Translations under genes and position numbers: made by a program
Shown here: piece by piece, positions 8,451-16,963 of the stretch
How positions within the stretch are numbered: the first letter of the stretch is position 1
Layout of the letters: every line of letters starts with the position of its first letter
The notes under the pieces: generated by a model
Database searches by the model: none
Seen by the model: only the letters and a program-made list of their open reading frames with translations
Told to the model about the DNA's origin: nothing
From: JAAXIE01 sp965263155
GTDB lineage: Bacteria > Chloroflexota > Dehalococcoidia > Lucifugimonadales > JAAXIE01
Reading direction: 5' to 3'
Assembly (NCBI GenBank): GCA_965263155.1
Contig: OZ253586.1
Span: 2,356,001 to 2,420,000, forward strand
DNA: 64,000 bases

Positions 8451-8705
8451 GGACCTACCAGTCTAGGTAATCAGGACGGGCGGCCCACATGAACTACGGC
8501 CAATCCCGTCTGGTGAGGACGCTCACGGGCATAGAACGCCCTGCCCACCTGCGGAGAATCGAACCACCCTGCCGAGCCGAGTCGACCACACTCCCATCCC
8601 TAGGGGTCGGGCGCATTTGTTTCACGTCTCCGTCAGGCCCCACCCGGAGTACCGCAGGGTTTCGTCACTATTGCCAATCCCGCATGAACAAGTAATATAG
8701 CCTCC
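8451..8705. other. Intergenic region before the membrane Fe-S reductase gene
   Basis: 255 bases with no gene. A tRNA T-arm-like stretch around 8558-8575 (minus strand GGTTCGATTCTCC) lacks a pairing stem and is rejected as a tRNA. The last 35 bases carry the promoter described separately. Confidence 0.4.
8671..8698 (+). promoter_or_regulatory. Probable promoter giving a leaderless mRNA
   Basis: TTGCCA (8671-8676), a 16-base spacer and TAATAT (8693-8698). Transcription should start about 7 bases later, at or next to the ATG at 8706. No ribosome binding site is present, consistent with a leaderless start. Confidence 0.5.
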
Positions 8706-10766
8706 ATGGTTCCACCTGATGGCCTCTTCGGCACCTCGGCCCACATAGCCATTGGCGTTTACGCGCTGCTGATATTGGCGCTGGGCCTCTCCGGCTACCT
8801 GCTGTACCGCCGTGTGTTCAAGCTGATTATGCTGGGGCGGCCCGAGCGCCGGTTCGACCAGCCGCTGCGACGCTTGGGCGGACTGCTGGCCATCAGCTTG
8901 GGCCAGCGCAAAGTGTTGCAGCGTGTAGGGCTGCGGGACCGGGCCGGATTGGGCCACGCCATCATCTTCTGGGGCTTCCTGTCCTTTGCCCTCAGCTACT
9001 TGATATTCATCTTCGCCGACTCCATCTGGCACTCGTTCTCCGAGACCCTGCTGACCGACACGGGCGTCGCGGTCTATGCCAACTACCTGAACGTGTTCGC
9101 AGCTGCCATCCTGCTATGCATCACTTGGGCGGTGCTGCGACGCTGGCTGGCCAAGCCCCACCGCCTCAGCTTCGACCTCACCCGCAGCTTCGACGCCGTG
9201 GTAGTGGTCAGCCTCATCGCGTCCCTGATGATGCTGACTCTCTTGACCGAGGCCTTCTACGTGGCCCGGGAGGGGGCAGCTGCAGGGCCAGCCGGCGAAG
9301 CGTTCATCGGCAAGGCACTGGGCCAAGCCTTTGCCAGTGCCGGGCTGGGCTACGATGCGGCCAATGCCCTTCACAGCCTTTCGTGGTGGATGCACCTGTT
9401 GGTCATCTTGGGGTTCGCCATCTATGTACCCTTCTCCAAACACATGCACATGGTGGCCGCCCCAGCCAACGCTTTCTTTCGAAACCTGGAGCCCCGCGGG
9501 GCCCTGCCTCCCATGGACTTGGAGAACGCCGAGCGGTTCGGCGTGGGCCGGGTGCAGGACTTCAGTTGGAAGGAACTGCTGGACGGGTACGCCTGCGCCG
9601 TCTGTGGACGCTGCACCGACAGCTGCCCGGCCAACCTGACCGGCAAGGTTCTTTCCCCCATGCACATCGTGGAGAACATCAAGGACCACCTCATCGAGAG
9701 GGGGACCGGCCTGCGCAACGGCCAAGAAGACGACGCCGACAAGCCGCTCATCGGACACGCCATCCTAGAGGACGCGGTGTGGGACTGCGTGAACTGCGGG
9801 GCGTGCATGGAGGAGTGCCCCGTGATGGTGGAGCATGTGCCCACCATCATGGATATGCGTCGCTACCTCGTCATGGAAGAATCCAAGATGCCTGAAACGG
9901 CGATGAACGCCCTGCTGAGCCTTGAGCAGCGGGGGCACCCATGGCGGGGCACCCAGTATTCGCGCACCGATTGGGCTGAAGGTTTGGATGTGCCCACCAT
10001 GGCCGACCACCCCGAAGCCGAGGTGTTGTTGTGGGTAGGTTGCACGCCTGCTCTTGAGCAACGCAGCCAAGCCATCGCCCGCTCCATGGTCAAGGTGCTG
10101 AAAGCGGGCAAGGTCGACTTTGCCATACTCGGAGAAGAAGAAACGTGCACCGGTGACCCGGCGCGGCGCATGGGCAATGAGTACCTGTTCCAGATGCTGG
10201 CCCAACAGAACATCGAGACGCTGAACGGGTACAAAGTGAAGACCATCGTCACCGCCTGCCCACACTGCTTCAACAGCCTGAAGAACGAGTACCCCCAATT
10301 CGGCGGCAATTTCGAGGTGATGCACTATAGCCAGTTCTTCGACCGGCTGATGAGCGAGGGACGCCTCAAGCTGTTGAGCATGCAGCAAGGGCAGGTGGGC
10401 ACGGTCGCTTACCACGATTCCTGCTTCCTAGGACGCCACAACGGCGTGTACGACGAGCCTCGACGGGTAGCACGGGCTATCCCAGGCTTGAACCTCGTGG
10501 AGATGGAGCGCAACCGGCAGCGAGGGTTCTGCTGTGGTGCTGGGGGAGGTCACATGTGGGTGGAGGAGAACGGGGGGACCCGCATCAACCACACCCGCAC
10601 CGACCACTTCATCGAGACGGACGCGCCCACAGTTGGCGTTTCCTGCCCCTTCTGCCTGCAGATGCTCACCGAGGGCATAGAGGCTAAGGGCCAGTCAGGC
10701 CAGAAGCAGGCCAAGGACATCGTGGAGCTTCTGGCCGACAGCTTGGAAGAGCAACCGACGGCCTGA
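8706..10766 (+). CDS. Membrane-bound Fe-S oxidoreductase (EtfD/FadF/HdrD-like)
   Basis: It probably passes electrons from an electron-transfer flavoprotein, reduced by acyl-CoA dehydrogenases, to menaquinone in the cytoplasmic membrane. The N-terminal ~250 residues form about five helices of the NarI/cytochrome-b-like type. Two 4Fe-4S ferredoxin motifs follow near residues 297 (CAVCGRCTDSCP) and 361 (CVNCGACMEECP). Two cysteine-rich HdrD/CCG domains come next, with CTGDP and CPHCFNSL near 518, HDSCFLGRHN near 571 and GFCCGAGGGHMW near 608. The 686-residue architecture matches Mycobacterium EtfD and Bacillus FadF. The fatty-acid genes elsewhere in the window support the role. The start at 8706 is favoured by the adjacent promoter. 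Confidence 0.88.
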   Translation: MVPPDGLFGTSAHIAIGVYALLILALGLSGYLLYRRVFKLIMLGRPERRFDQPLRRLGGLLAISLGQRKVLQRVGLRDRAGLGHAIIFWGFLSFALSYLIFIFADSIWHSFSETLLTDTGVAVYANYLNVFAAAILLCITWAVLRRWLAKPHRLSFDLTRSFDAVVVVSLIASLMMLTLLTEAFYVAREGAAAGPAGEAFIGKALGQAFASAGLGYDAANALHSLSWWMHLLVILGFAIYVPFSKHMHMVAAPANAFFRNLEPRGALPPMDLENAERFGVGRVQDFSWKELLDGYACAVCGRCTDSCPANLTGKVLSPMHIVENIKDHLIERGTGLRNGQEDDADKPLIGHAILEDAVWDCVNCGACMEECPVMVEHVPTIMDMRRYLVMEESKMPETAMNALLSLEQRGHPWRGTQYSRTDWAEGLDVPTMADHPEAEVLLWVGCTPALEQRSQAIARSMVKVLKAGKVDFAILGEEETCTGDPARRMGNEYLFQMLAQQNIETLNGYKVKTIVTACPHCFNSLKNEYPQFGGNFEVMHYSQFFDRLMSEGRLKLLSMQQGQVGTVAYHDSCFLGRHNGVYDEPRRVARAIPGLNLVEMERNRQRGFCCGAGGGHMWVEENGGTRINHTRTDHFIETDAPTVGVSCPFCLQMLTEGIEAKGQSGQKQAKDIVELLADSLEEQPTA

Positions 10767-10813
10767 ATTATTGACCTTCCCCTTATCGACCTCCCAACGA
10801 AAGGAACCCTACA

Positions 10814-11101
10814 ATGGCAGGCTACGTAATCGCGCAGATGAGCGTCACCGATCCCGAGGCCTTCGCCGACTATCCCGGTCAAGCAGGACCGACCGTAGCC
10901 GCCTTTGGTGGCCGGTATGTGGTGCGTGGCGGGACTATCGACAACATTGAGGGCGACTGGGAGCCGGGCAGGGTGGTGATTATCGAGTTCGACAGCGTAG
11001 CGCAGGCCAAGGCTTGGTACGACTCGCAAATGTACGAGGAGGCCAAGGCCCTGCGCATACGGTCCACAACCAGCAGCCTGATGATCGTTGAGGGAGCCTA
11101 G
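10814..11101 (+). CDS. DUF1330 family protein
   Basis: 95 residues matching the DUF1330 pattern: MAGYVIAQMSVTDPEAFADY at the N-terminus, GGRYVVRGG in the middle and VVIIEFDSVAQAKAWYDS near the end. These are small ferredoxin-like alpha/beta barrel-dimer proteins of unproven function. AAAGGA about 10 bases before ATG 10814 supports the start. It lies 47 bases after the Fe-S reductase and 9 bases before the dehydrogenase, so the three are probably cotranscribed. Confidence 0.88.
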   Translation: MAGYVIAQMSVTDPEAFADYPGQAGPTVAAFGGRYVVRGGTIDNIEGDWEPGRVVIIEFDSVAQAKAWYDSQMYEEAKALRIRSTTSSLMIVEGA

Positions 11102-11110
11102 CTTTCATCC

Positions 11111-12091
11111 ATGACGGCTAAAGCTGACCTGCTGGTAATACCTGATGACCACCCGCCGGTACTCTTCGGCACTCACTTGGAGCCGCGCGTCTACGGCCTA
11201 GCCCGGGAAGTGGGCTGGCATGTCGAAAGGCCAGCCGATGAGGCACAACTCGTGCAGTGGACCGGAGCTGCCGACGTAGTTGTCAACCTCAGAACATCGG
11301 TTTACTTCCCCCGCTCGGTACTGGAACAGTGCCCCAATCTACGGCTGATATCCATTTGGGCCGTGGGTACTGACAACGTCGACCTGGAAGCCTGTCGCGA
11401 CTTAGGCATCACGGTTTGCAACACACCCGGCTACGCTGCCATCGGTGTGGCCGAGCACGCCATCGCCTTGGCCCTAGCTGTCACTCACCAATTAGTGGCC
11501 GGAGATCGCCGCATCCGCGATGGCGGCTGGCAGGATGCCCGTATTGCCCAACTCCACGGAAAGACACTCGGAGTGATCGGTGTGGGCCCCATTGGGCAGC
11601 GCATGATTGCTTTGGGCAGGTCTTTAGGGATGGACGCATTGGCTTGGACCCTTCACCCGTCACCTGAGCGGGCCGCATCCTTGGGGGTGGAGCTTGTACC
11701 GCTGCCAGACCTGCTGCGGGTCTCGGACGTTGTGTCCATTCACCTACCCATCACGGAGGAGAGCCGCCACCTTCTCGGCCCTACTGAGCTGGCCATGATG
11801 AAGCCTACAGCCATCATCGTGAACACCGGTCGCGGGGCTGTCATCGACGAGCCAGCCATGGTGCAGGCGTTGCAAGAGGGCAAGTTAGCGGGCGCAGGGC
11901 TGGACGTGTTCACCGCCGAGCCTTTGTCCCAGGACAACCCGCTGTGCAGCTTGGAGAACGTGGTATTGTCGCCGCATGTCGGGGCCATGAGCCCGGAAAC
12001 CAGCTTGGCTGGGCTGGCGATGGCCTTGGACAACATCGAGAACTTCCTCGCGGGTACTCCAACCAACACCGTGGTCAAGGGCACTCGCTAG
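11111..12091 (+). CDS. D-isomer-specific 2-hydroxyacid dehydrogenase
   Basis: NAD(P)-dependent oxidation or reduction of a D-2-hydroxyacid; substrate unknown. The Rossmann motif is GVIGVGPIGQRMIALGRS (about residues 155-172). The catalytic Arg sits in NTGRGAVIDE, the Glu in LDVFTAEP and the His in LSPHVGAM. At 326 residues it is full length. AGGGAGCC lies upstream of ATG 11111. It follows the DUF1330 gene by 9 bases. A lactate, glyoxylate or phosphoglycerate substrate cannot be told from sequence alone; the absence of an ACT domain argues against the long form of SerA. Confidence 0.9.
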   Translation: MTAKADLLVIPDDHPPVLFGTHLEPRVYGLAREVGWHVERPADEAQLVQWTGAADVVVNLRTSVYFPRSVLEQCPNLRLISIWAVGTDNVDLEACRDLGITVCNTPGYAAIGVAEHAIALALAVTHQLVAGDRRIRDGGWQDARIAQLHGKTLGVIGVGPIGQRMIALGRSLGMDALAWTLHPSPERAASLGVELVPLPDLLRVSDVVSIHLPITEESRHLLGPTELAMMKPTAIIVNTGRGAVIDEPAMVQALQEGKLAGAGLDVFTAEPLSQDNPLCSLENVVLSPHVGAMSPETSLAGLAMALDNIENFLAGTPTNTVVKGTR

Positions 12092-12356
12092 CCCCGCGGC
12101 GCGAAGCCCCCTTCCTCCTGCGAGGAGATGCTTGCACAGCCCTTCCCCCTTGAGAGGAAAGGTTGGGATAAGGGGCGGAACGTCTATATCGCAGGCCCTC
12201 TCCGCTTGCGCATGGCTTGGATTCCGACCTTCAATGGAATTGGCCATCGCCGTGGGCGCTACGTATGCGAATGAAAAGTGGACGGCTTACGGGACGCCTA
12301 CTTGCCCAGCAGTCCGGGCCTTGGATGCCCACGCAGGCGGGCATGACGGCTCAACA
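12092..12356. repeat. Cluster of intergenic palindromic repeats
   Basis: Between convergent genes: a 'CCCTTCCCCCTTGAGAGGAA' type element at 12139-12178, a degenerate TTGGATTCCG element at 12218-12240, and TTGGATGCCCACGCAGGCGG followed by GCATGACGG at 12321-12349, a hairpin of arms TGCCC and GGGCA. These are copies of the families at 4440-4554 and 55793-55949. Forward open frames here are repeat or antisense shadows. Confidence 0.65.
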
Positions 12357-12791
12357 TCATGCCGGTTCAGCGACGAATACCGGGATATTCCGCGTTGTAC
12401 GGGTCTGATATTCCGCGTAGGGCGGAAACGCCTCTACGGCCAGCGCCCACAATCGCGCTCGTTCGCTGGCATCCTCAACCTCGCGAACTTGCATGGTGTA
12501 CACCTCGGCCTCGTCGCGAACCTCTACGTTGCTGTCCGCCCGAAGGTTGTAGACCCATGCCGGATTCGTAGGGGCTCCGCCCTTAGAACCCACCAACACA
12601 TAGCTGCTTCCGTCCTTCACCCGCATCAGCGGTGTCTTCCGCATTCCCCCGGTCTGGTTGCCCCGGTTCGTTACTATGATGACAGGCAGTCCGGTATCGC
12701 GCAGCGTGGTACCCTGCGCACCTCCACTACCTTCATAGGCTTCGACCTGTTCGCGCACCCAATCGGCGGTAGACGGGATGTATTCTGCCAT
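12357..12791 (-). CDS. Deazaflavin (F420)-dependent nitroreductase-family protein
   Basis: 144 residues of the Ddn/DUF385 split-barrel family, many members of which use cofactor F420H2. Recognisable are VIIVTNRGNQTGGMRKTPLM in the first half and YVLVGSKGGAPTNPAWVYNL, the usual cofactor-phosphate region, followed by ADSNVEVRD. The longer open frame begins at 12836, but AGGAG seven bases before ATG 12791 (MAEYIPSTADW) fixes the start. It sits 59 bases downstream of larE on the same strand. That the cell makes F420 is inferred from this family only. Confidence 0.85.
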   Translation of the reverse strand: MAEYIPSTADWVREQVEAYEGSGGAQGTTLRDTGLPVIIVTNRGNQTGGMRKTPLMRVKDGSSYVLVGSKGGAPTNPAWVYNLRADSNVEVRDEAEVYTMQVREVEDASERARLWALAVEAFPPYAEYQTRTTRNIPVFVAEPA

Positions 12792-12850
12792 AACTCGCTC
12801 CTGTTTTCTGAGTAGTCTTATCTTGCTGCCAATCAAAGGCCGAATCGATA

Positions 12851-13705
12851 CTACTTTCTGGCCCGCTGGTCGGCGCTCAGCACCTCGTTCATGCTGCCGG
12901 ATCGGAACCCGTCGAGATCCATGGTCACATAAGCGTACCCTATGGAGCGAAAGTAGCGGGAGATGTCCTGTCTTACTTCTTCCGCCAGCAGGGCGGCGAA
13001 ATCCTCGGGACCGACCTCAATACGGGCCACGGTGTCATGATGCCTCACCCGTAGCTGGCGGAACCCCAAGTTGCGTAGGTGCTCTTCCGCCTTACCGATG
13101 CGCGTCAGCGCCTCAACCGTCACCCGGTTGCCATAGGGAATGCGGGATGACAGGCAGGCTTGAGCGGGCTTGTCCCATGTGGGCAAACCCATGTCGTGGG
13201 ACAACTCGCGTATCTCCACCTTGTGAAGCCCGGCCTCCACTAGTGGGCTGATGACGCCGTACTCTTTGGCCGCGTTCTGGCCGGGACGGAAGTCGCCCAA
13301 GTCGTCGACGTTGGTCCCGTTGGCCACCCAAGCGTAGCCTTCGGTCGAGGCGAAACCGGTGAGGTGGGTGTAAAGCTCGTCCTTGCAAAAGAAGCAGCGG
13401 TTGGAGGTATTGGCCTGATAGTCCTCCCGCTCGACCTCCTGGGTCTTGATGACACGGTGGTTCAGGCCAATTTGCTGGGCCAAGGCCACTGCTTCCCGCA
13501 GTTCCGAAGGGGCCAAACTGGGAGAATCGGCGGTGACGGCCAAGGCCCGGCCGCCGAGAACGTCGTTGGCGGCCGCCGCGAGGAAGGCGCTATCAACACC
13601 GCCGGAGTAGGCGATGATTAGCGAGTCTATGCTTTGCAGCCGGTCCCGCAAGTCAGTCATCTTCTGATCGGTGGTCTTGGAGTCCCCAGCCGAATTGTTC
13701 GTCAT
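12851..13705 (-). CDS. larE: LarE-type ATP-dependent sacrificial sulfur transferase
   Basis: In Lactobacillus, LarE adenylates pyridinium dicarboxylate mononucleotide and gives up a cysteine sulfur to it while building the nickel-pincer cofactor of lactate racemase. The PP-loop SGGVDSAFLAAAAND is near the N-terminus; SNRCFFCKDELY, WVANGTNVDDLGDFRPG and SPLVEAGLHK follow. ACLSSRIPYG retains the cysteine at the position used as sulfur donor. The start is set at ATG 13705; GGAGGAG lies 12 bases upstream. ATG 13750 is possible but has no ribosome site. No larA, larB or larC is in the window, so the product could serve another nickel-pincer racemase or a different thiolation. Confidence 0.88.
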   Translation of the reverse strand: MTNNSAGDSKTTDQKMTDLRDRLQSIDSLIIAYSGGVDSAFLAAAANDVLGGRALAVTADSPSLAPSELREAVALAQQIGLNHRVIKTQEVEREDYQANTSNRCFFCKDELYTHLTGFASTEGYAWVANGTNVDDLGDFRPGQNAAKEYGVISPLVEAGLHKVEIRELSHDMGLPTWDKPAQACLSSRIPYGNRVTVEALTRIGKAEEHLRNLGFRQLRVRHHDTVARIEVGPEDFAALLAEEVRQDISRYFRSIGYAYVTMDLDGFRSGSMNEVLSADQRARK

Positions 13706-13751
13706 GACAATGCCAGTCTCCTCCACGGATGAAAGCAAGTCGTAGTGCATT

Positions 13752-13819
13752 CTAGCATGGACGGCCTTTAATTCCGGTTTTCGGCGGAAAGAAGGGGGTT
13801 ACACGAGGGACACCATGAG
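13752..13819. repeat. Short hairpin repeat between larE and the acyl-CoA ligase
   Basis: AATTCCGGTTTTCGGCGGAA around 13770-13789 is a degenerate copy of the ATTCCGG/CCGGAAT hairpin family. A GAAGGGGG run follows. Confidence 0.5.
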
Positions 13820-15358
13820 CTAGGCGGGATGCCCGAACTGCTGGCGCAGCTCCGTCTTGAGAACCTTGCCCAAGGGATTGCGGGGCAACTCGTCGACGAA
13901 GACCACTGATTCCGGCCTCTTGAAACTGGAGAGACGCTCGCGGCAATACTCGATGAGCTCCGCCTCGTCGACTTGGGCCGCCGTGGGCACTACCACCGCG
14001 CGAACGCGCTCGCCCCAGTAGTCGTCGGGCACGCCGATGATGGCGGCCTCATCCACGCTGGGGTGAGAGGCCAAGACACGCTCCACCTCTTCAGGGGAGA
14101 CCATCTCGCCGCCACGCTTGATGAAGTCCTTGGCCCGCCCTGCCAGAAAGATGTAGCCGTCCTCGTCTTGATAGGCGAGGTCGCCCGTATGGAGCCAGCC
14201 GCCTCTGATGGTCTCGGCGGTGTCGCTCTGCTGCTGCCAGTAGCCGGACATGATGCGTGGCCCGCGGGCCACGATCTCACCCACCTCACCTTGGGCCACT
14301 GGCTGGCCGTCGTCGTCCACCAGCATCACCTCCACGTCATCCAAGGGACGGCCTATGGAGGAGAGACGTTGCAGTTTCTTTTCCACCTCTTCGGGAGGGC
14401 CTGCCAATGCGTGGTCGTCGGGGCCCAGCATCGCGATGGTGGCGGCCGACTCTGTCTGTCCGAAGGCATTGATGAACTGCACGCCCGGCAACGCTTCAAT
14501 GGCGCGGCGTATGACGTTTTGTGGCATGGGTGCGGCGCCGTAGGTGACGACTTTCAGGCTGGAGAGGTCGTACTGGGAGTAGGCAGGGTGTTCGATGAGT
14601 TGCTTGAGCATGGTGGGGACTAGGATAGAGCGTGTAGGCCTCTCGCGCTGGGCCAACTCCAGCCACTGCTCCGCATCGAACTGCTGCATCAGCACCAGCG
14701 TACGCCCGCCATATACGGCCGCTAGGCCCGTCTGAAAGCCACCGATGTGGTAGAGGGGCATGGGCAGCAAGTTACTTTCGTGGACGTCAGGATCGGGGGG
14801 CTCCACGTTGGCCAGCAGGTAAGTGGTCAGGCTGTCGTGGCTAAGCATGACCCCTTTGGGCACACCCGTGGTGCCGGCGGTATACATCAGCACCGTAGTG
14901 TCTGAGTCGTTGGCTTCAGGGAAATGCATCTGGTCGGTCAGAGCTGCCGCCAACAGGTCGCCGTATTCGTCGGAGAGGCCGATCAACCGGCAGTGGACAG
15001 AGGCGCTCGCTAACGCTGCCGAGGCAAGCTCCCGGTACCCATCGCCCACCAGCAACACCGAGGGCGAGGAGCTTTCCAGCATGTAGGCCAGCTCCGCCTC
15101 CTTGGCGCGAAAGCTGAGGGGAACGTAGACGGCATCGAGACTAGCGGCTGCGAAGTAGACCTCCAGCAATTCGGGTCGGTTCACGTCCATGGTGGCCACC
15201 CTGTCACCGGGTCCCACGCCCAACTCTAACAAACAATTGGCCAGCCTGACCGCGTTATCCTGCAACGCTTGGAAGGAGAGACGATGGTCTTGGAAGACCA
15301 CCGCTTCGCGGTCGGGCACAATGGCGCAGGCGATGGTCAGGGCTTCCGTAGTATTCAA
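13820..15358 (-). CDS. Acyl-CoA synthetase / AMP-dependent ligase
   Basis: It activates a carboxylic acid to its acyl-CoA through an acyl-adenylate. Family motifs: LMYTAGTTGVPKGVMLSH (P-loop, A3) near residue 150, INAFGQTE (A5), GWLHTGDLAYQDEDGYIFLAGRAKDFIKRGGE (shown in parts A7-A8) and NPLGKVLKTELR with the C-terminal catalytic Lys (A10). About 512 residues, normal length. The start is TTG 15358: GGAGGAAAT lies just upstream, and the codon overlaps the stop of the preceding crotonase as TTGA, so translation is coupled. The acid used is unknown; benzoate-like, crotonobetaine-like and fatty substrates are all possible. Confidence 0.9.
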   Translation of the reverse strand: MNTTEALTIACAIVPDREAVVFQDHRLSFQALQDNAVRLANCLLELGVGPGDRVATMDVNRPELLEVYFAAASLDAVYVPLSFRAKEAELAYMLESSSPSVLLVGDGYRELASAALASASVHCRLIGLSDEYGDLLAAALTDQMHFPEANDSDTTVLMYTAGTTGVPKGVMLSHDSLTTYLLANVEPPDPDVHESNLLPMPLYHIGGFQTGLAAVYGGRTLVLMQQFDAEQWLELAQRERPTRSILVPTMLKQLIEHPAYSQYDLSSLKVVTYGAAPMPQNVIRRAIEALPGVQFINAFGQTESAATIAMLGPDDHALAGPPEEVEKKLQRLSSIGRPLDDVEVMLVDDDGQPVAQGEVGEIVARGPRIMSGYWQQQSDTAETIRGGWLHTGDLAYQDEDGYIFLAGRAKDFIKRGGEMVSPEEVERVLASHPSVDEAAIIGVPDDYWGERVRAVVVPTAAQVDEAELIEYCRERLSSFKRPESVVFVDELPRNPLGKVLKTELRQQFGHPA

Positions 15359-16113
15359 GCATTTCCTCCGACGTGGGTGTGGGCAACGTGAGTCGTGCCG
15401 ACATGAGCTTGAGCGCTCATGCGTAGCTCCGTGTGCAATGCAGCTGACATAGGTTGGGACGCCCCTTCCCGCACCGCTTGTTTGACCGCGGCGATAGACC
15501 GGCAAACAGGCGCTAGCTGGCGGGCTAAGGCTTCGGCCTCTGAATCCAGCGCCTCCGGCGTGGGCAACACCCGGTTGACCAGCCCTATTCGCCGAGCCTC
15601 TGCGGAGTCGATCCGACCACCGGTCAGAAGCAGGTCCAAAGCGGCTGGCAAGCCGAGGCTCCGAGGCATTGTCTGGCTGCCTCCTGCCGCGGGTATCATA
15701 CCCAATCGGACCTCTGGCATGGCGAAGGTAGCTTCGGCCGAGGCTAGCCTAAGGTCGCACAGAAGGGCCATCTCCACGCCGGAGCCGATGCAGTGCCCAT
15801 GAATAGCGCATATCACCGGGACGGGCAACTCCAGCAGGCGGCCCCATACATCGCGCTGCCAGCGCACCTGGCGCGCGATGGCTTGGGAGGGGGCGGTGCC
15901 GAACTCGGTAAGGTCTGCACCCGCGCAGAAGGATCGACCGCGACCACGTAGCAGCACCACCGCCACATCATCGTCCTCAGCAATAGCCCCCAACGCCTCA
16001 TAGAGTTCATCGCGCATGGCCATGTTATAGGCATTGAGGACCTCAGGCCTGTTCAGCCAGATGTGGGCCACAGGCCCTCGCTTTACGTACTCTACAACGG
16101 TGTCTCCAACCAA
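15355..16113 (-). CDS. Enoyl-CoA hydratase (crotonase family) 1
   Basis: It adds water to a trans-2-enoyl-CoA, or catalyses a related crotonase reaction. FCAGADLTEFG forms the CoA/oxyanion region, and both catalytic glutamates appear conserved, in GSGVEMALLCD and MPEVRLGMIPAAGGSQ. 252 residues, full length. The likely start is TTG 16113 (MVGDTVVEYVKRG), 14 bases after the stop of the upstream paralog. It is the middle gene of a three-gene unit (crotonase 2, crotonase 1, acyl-CoA ligase). Substrate chain length cannot be told. Confidence 0.9.
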   Translation of the reverse strand: MVGDTVVEYVKRGPVAHIWLNRPEVLNAYNMAMRDELYEALGAIAEDDDVAVVLLRGRGRSFCAGADLTEFGTAPSQAIARQVRWQRDVWGRLLELPVPVICAIHGHCIGSGVEMALLCDLRLASAEATFAMPEVRLGMIPAAGGSQTMPRSLGLPAALDLLLTGGRIDSAEARRIGLVNRVLPTPEALDSEAEALARQLAPVCRSIAAVKQAVREGASQPMSAALHTELRMSAQAHVGTTHVAHTHVGGNA

Positions 16114-16127
16114 CGGGCTCGCCCTGT

Positions 16128-16925
16128 CTATTCTCCCCGATATTCAGGGACGTTCTTGTTCAAGAAGGAGCGGATGCCCTCGGCCCGGTCGCTGGTGCTG
16201 TGCAGCATGGTGTTGAGGTCAGCCTCCAAGCGGAGTCCCTGCTCCAAGGGCATGTCCAAGCCTTTCAAGACCGCCTCCTTGAGGTATTTGCTGGCAATGG
16301 GCGCACCGGATGACATAGACGCCGCCACCTGTTGCGCGGTCTGCATCAGCTCTTCAGGTTCCGTTACGGCATTAACCAGCCCCATCTCCAAGGCCTCCTC
16401 CGCTGAGACCAACCTTGAGCTTAAGAGCATGTCCAGCGCCCGGCTGCGGCCTATGAGGCGTGGCAGTCTCTGGGTGGCGCCATCCCAAGGAACGACGCCT
16501 CGGCTGACGTCGGTCACCCCAAGGCGCGCCCCCCTAGAGGCAATGCGAACGTCGCAGGCGAGGGCCAGCTCCAAGCCGTGGTCCAGAGCATCGCCATTGA
16601 GGGCAGCCACCACTGGTATCGGCACTGCGGCGAGGACCGACGCCGCTCTGCGCTCAGTCATCCAACGGGCGACGGCGTCGCCACCCGAGGCCTGCACGGA
16701 ATCGGGTGGCGATTCTCGCCCGCGGGAGAAGGTTTCGCCGGCACCAGTAACCACGAGCGCACGGACCTGCGGATGCTGCTCCAGCAATGCGAGTGCCTCC
16801 CGCAATTCCTGAATCATCAATAGGTCCACTTGGTTTTGGGCGCCTATGCGCCCCAGAGTGATCCAAGCAAGAGGAGGGGCGGCCTCGTAGCTGAGAGCGC
16901 GGTGCTTCGAAAGGGCTCTGGCCAT
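16128..16925 (-). CDS. Enoyl-CoA hydratase/isomerase-like protein 2, altered active site
   Basis: 265-residue crotonase-fold protein, first gene of the crotonase-ligase operon. The first catalytic glutamate is present in GLELALACD. The usual FxAGxDl loop reads TFSRGRESPPD, and the second glutamate position (PEvxlG) reads TDVSRGVVPWDG, with Asp instead of Glu. It may therefore be an isomerase, a dehydratase or another crotonase-fold activity instead of a standard hydratase. The paralogous pair is only distantly similar to each other. Its ATG is only about 3 bases downstream of the predicted transcription start, so the message may be leaderless. Confidence 0.85.
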   Translation of the reverse strand: MARALSKHRALSYEAAPPLAWITLGRIGAQNQVDLLMIQELREALALLEQHPQVRALVVTGAGETFSRGRESPPDSVQASGGDAVARWMTERRAASVLAAVPIPVVAALNGDALDHGLELALACDVRIASRGARLGVTDVSRGVVPWDGATQRLPRLIGRSRALDMLLSSRLVSAEEALEMGLVNAVTEPEELMQTAQQVAASMSSGAPIASKYLKEAVLKGLDMPLEQGLRLEADLNTMLHSTSDRAEGIRSFLNKNVPEYRGE

Positions 16926-16934
16926 AGCTGGCCC

Positions 16935-16963
16935 ATAGTAAGCCTAGGGAAATAACTTGACAA
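16935..16963 (-). promoter_or_regulatory. Promoter of the crotonase-ligase operon
   Basis: On the minus strand, TTGTCA (16963-16958) and TACTAT (16940-16935) are separated by exactly 17 bases. The predicted start is near 16928, three bases before the ATG at 16925. The -35 overlaps that of the divergent groES promoter. Confidence 0.6.

Noticed and set aside
8550..8610. Possible tRNA with T-arm-like GGTTCGATTCTCC on the minus strand
   Set aside because: The bases around the loop do not form a T-stem, and no anticodon arm or acceptor pairing is found.
12132..12815. 227-residue forward frame opposite the F420-type gene
   Set aside because: It begins in palindromic repeats and then runs antisense to a recognisable enzyme.
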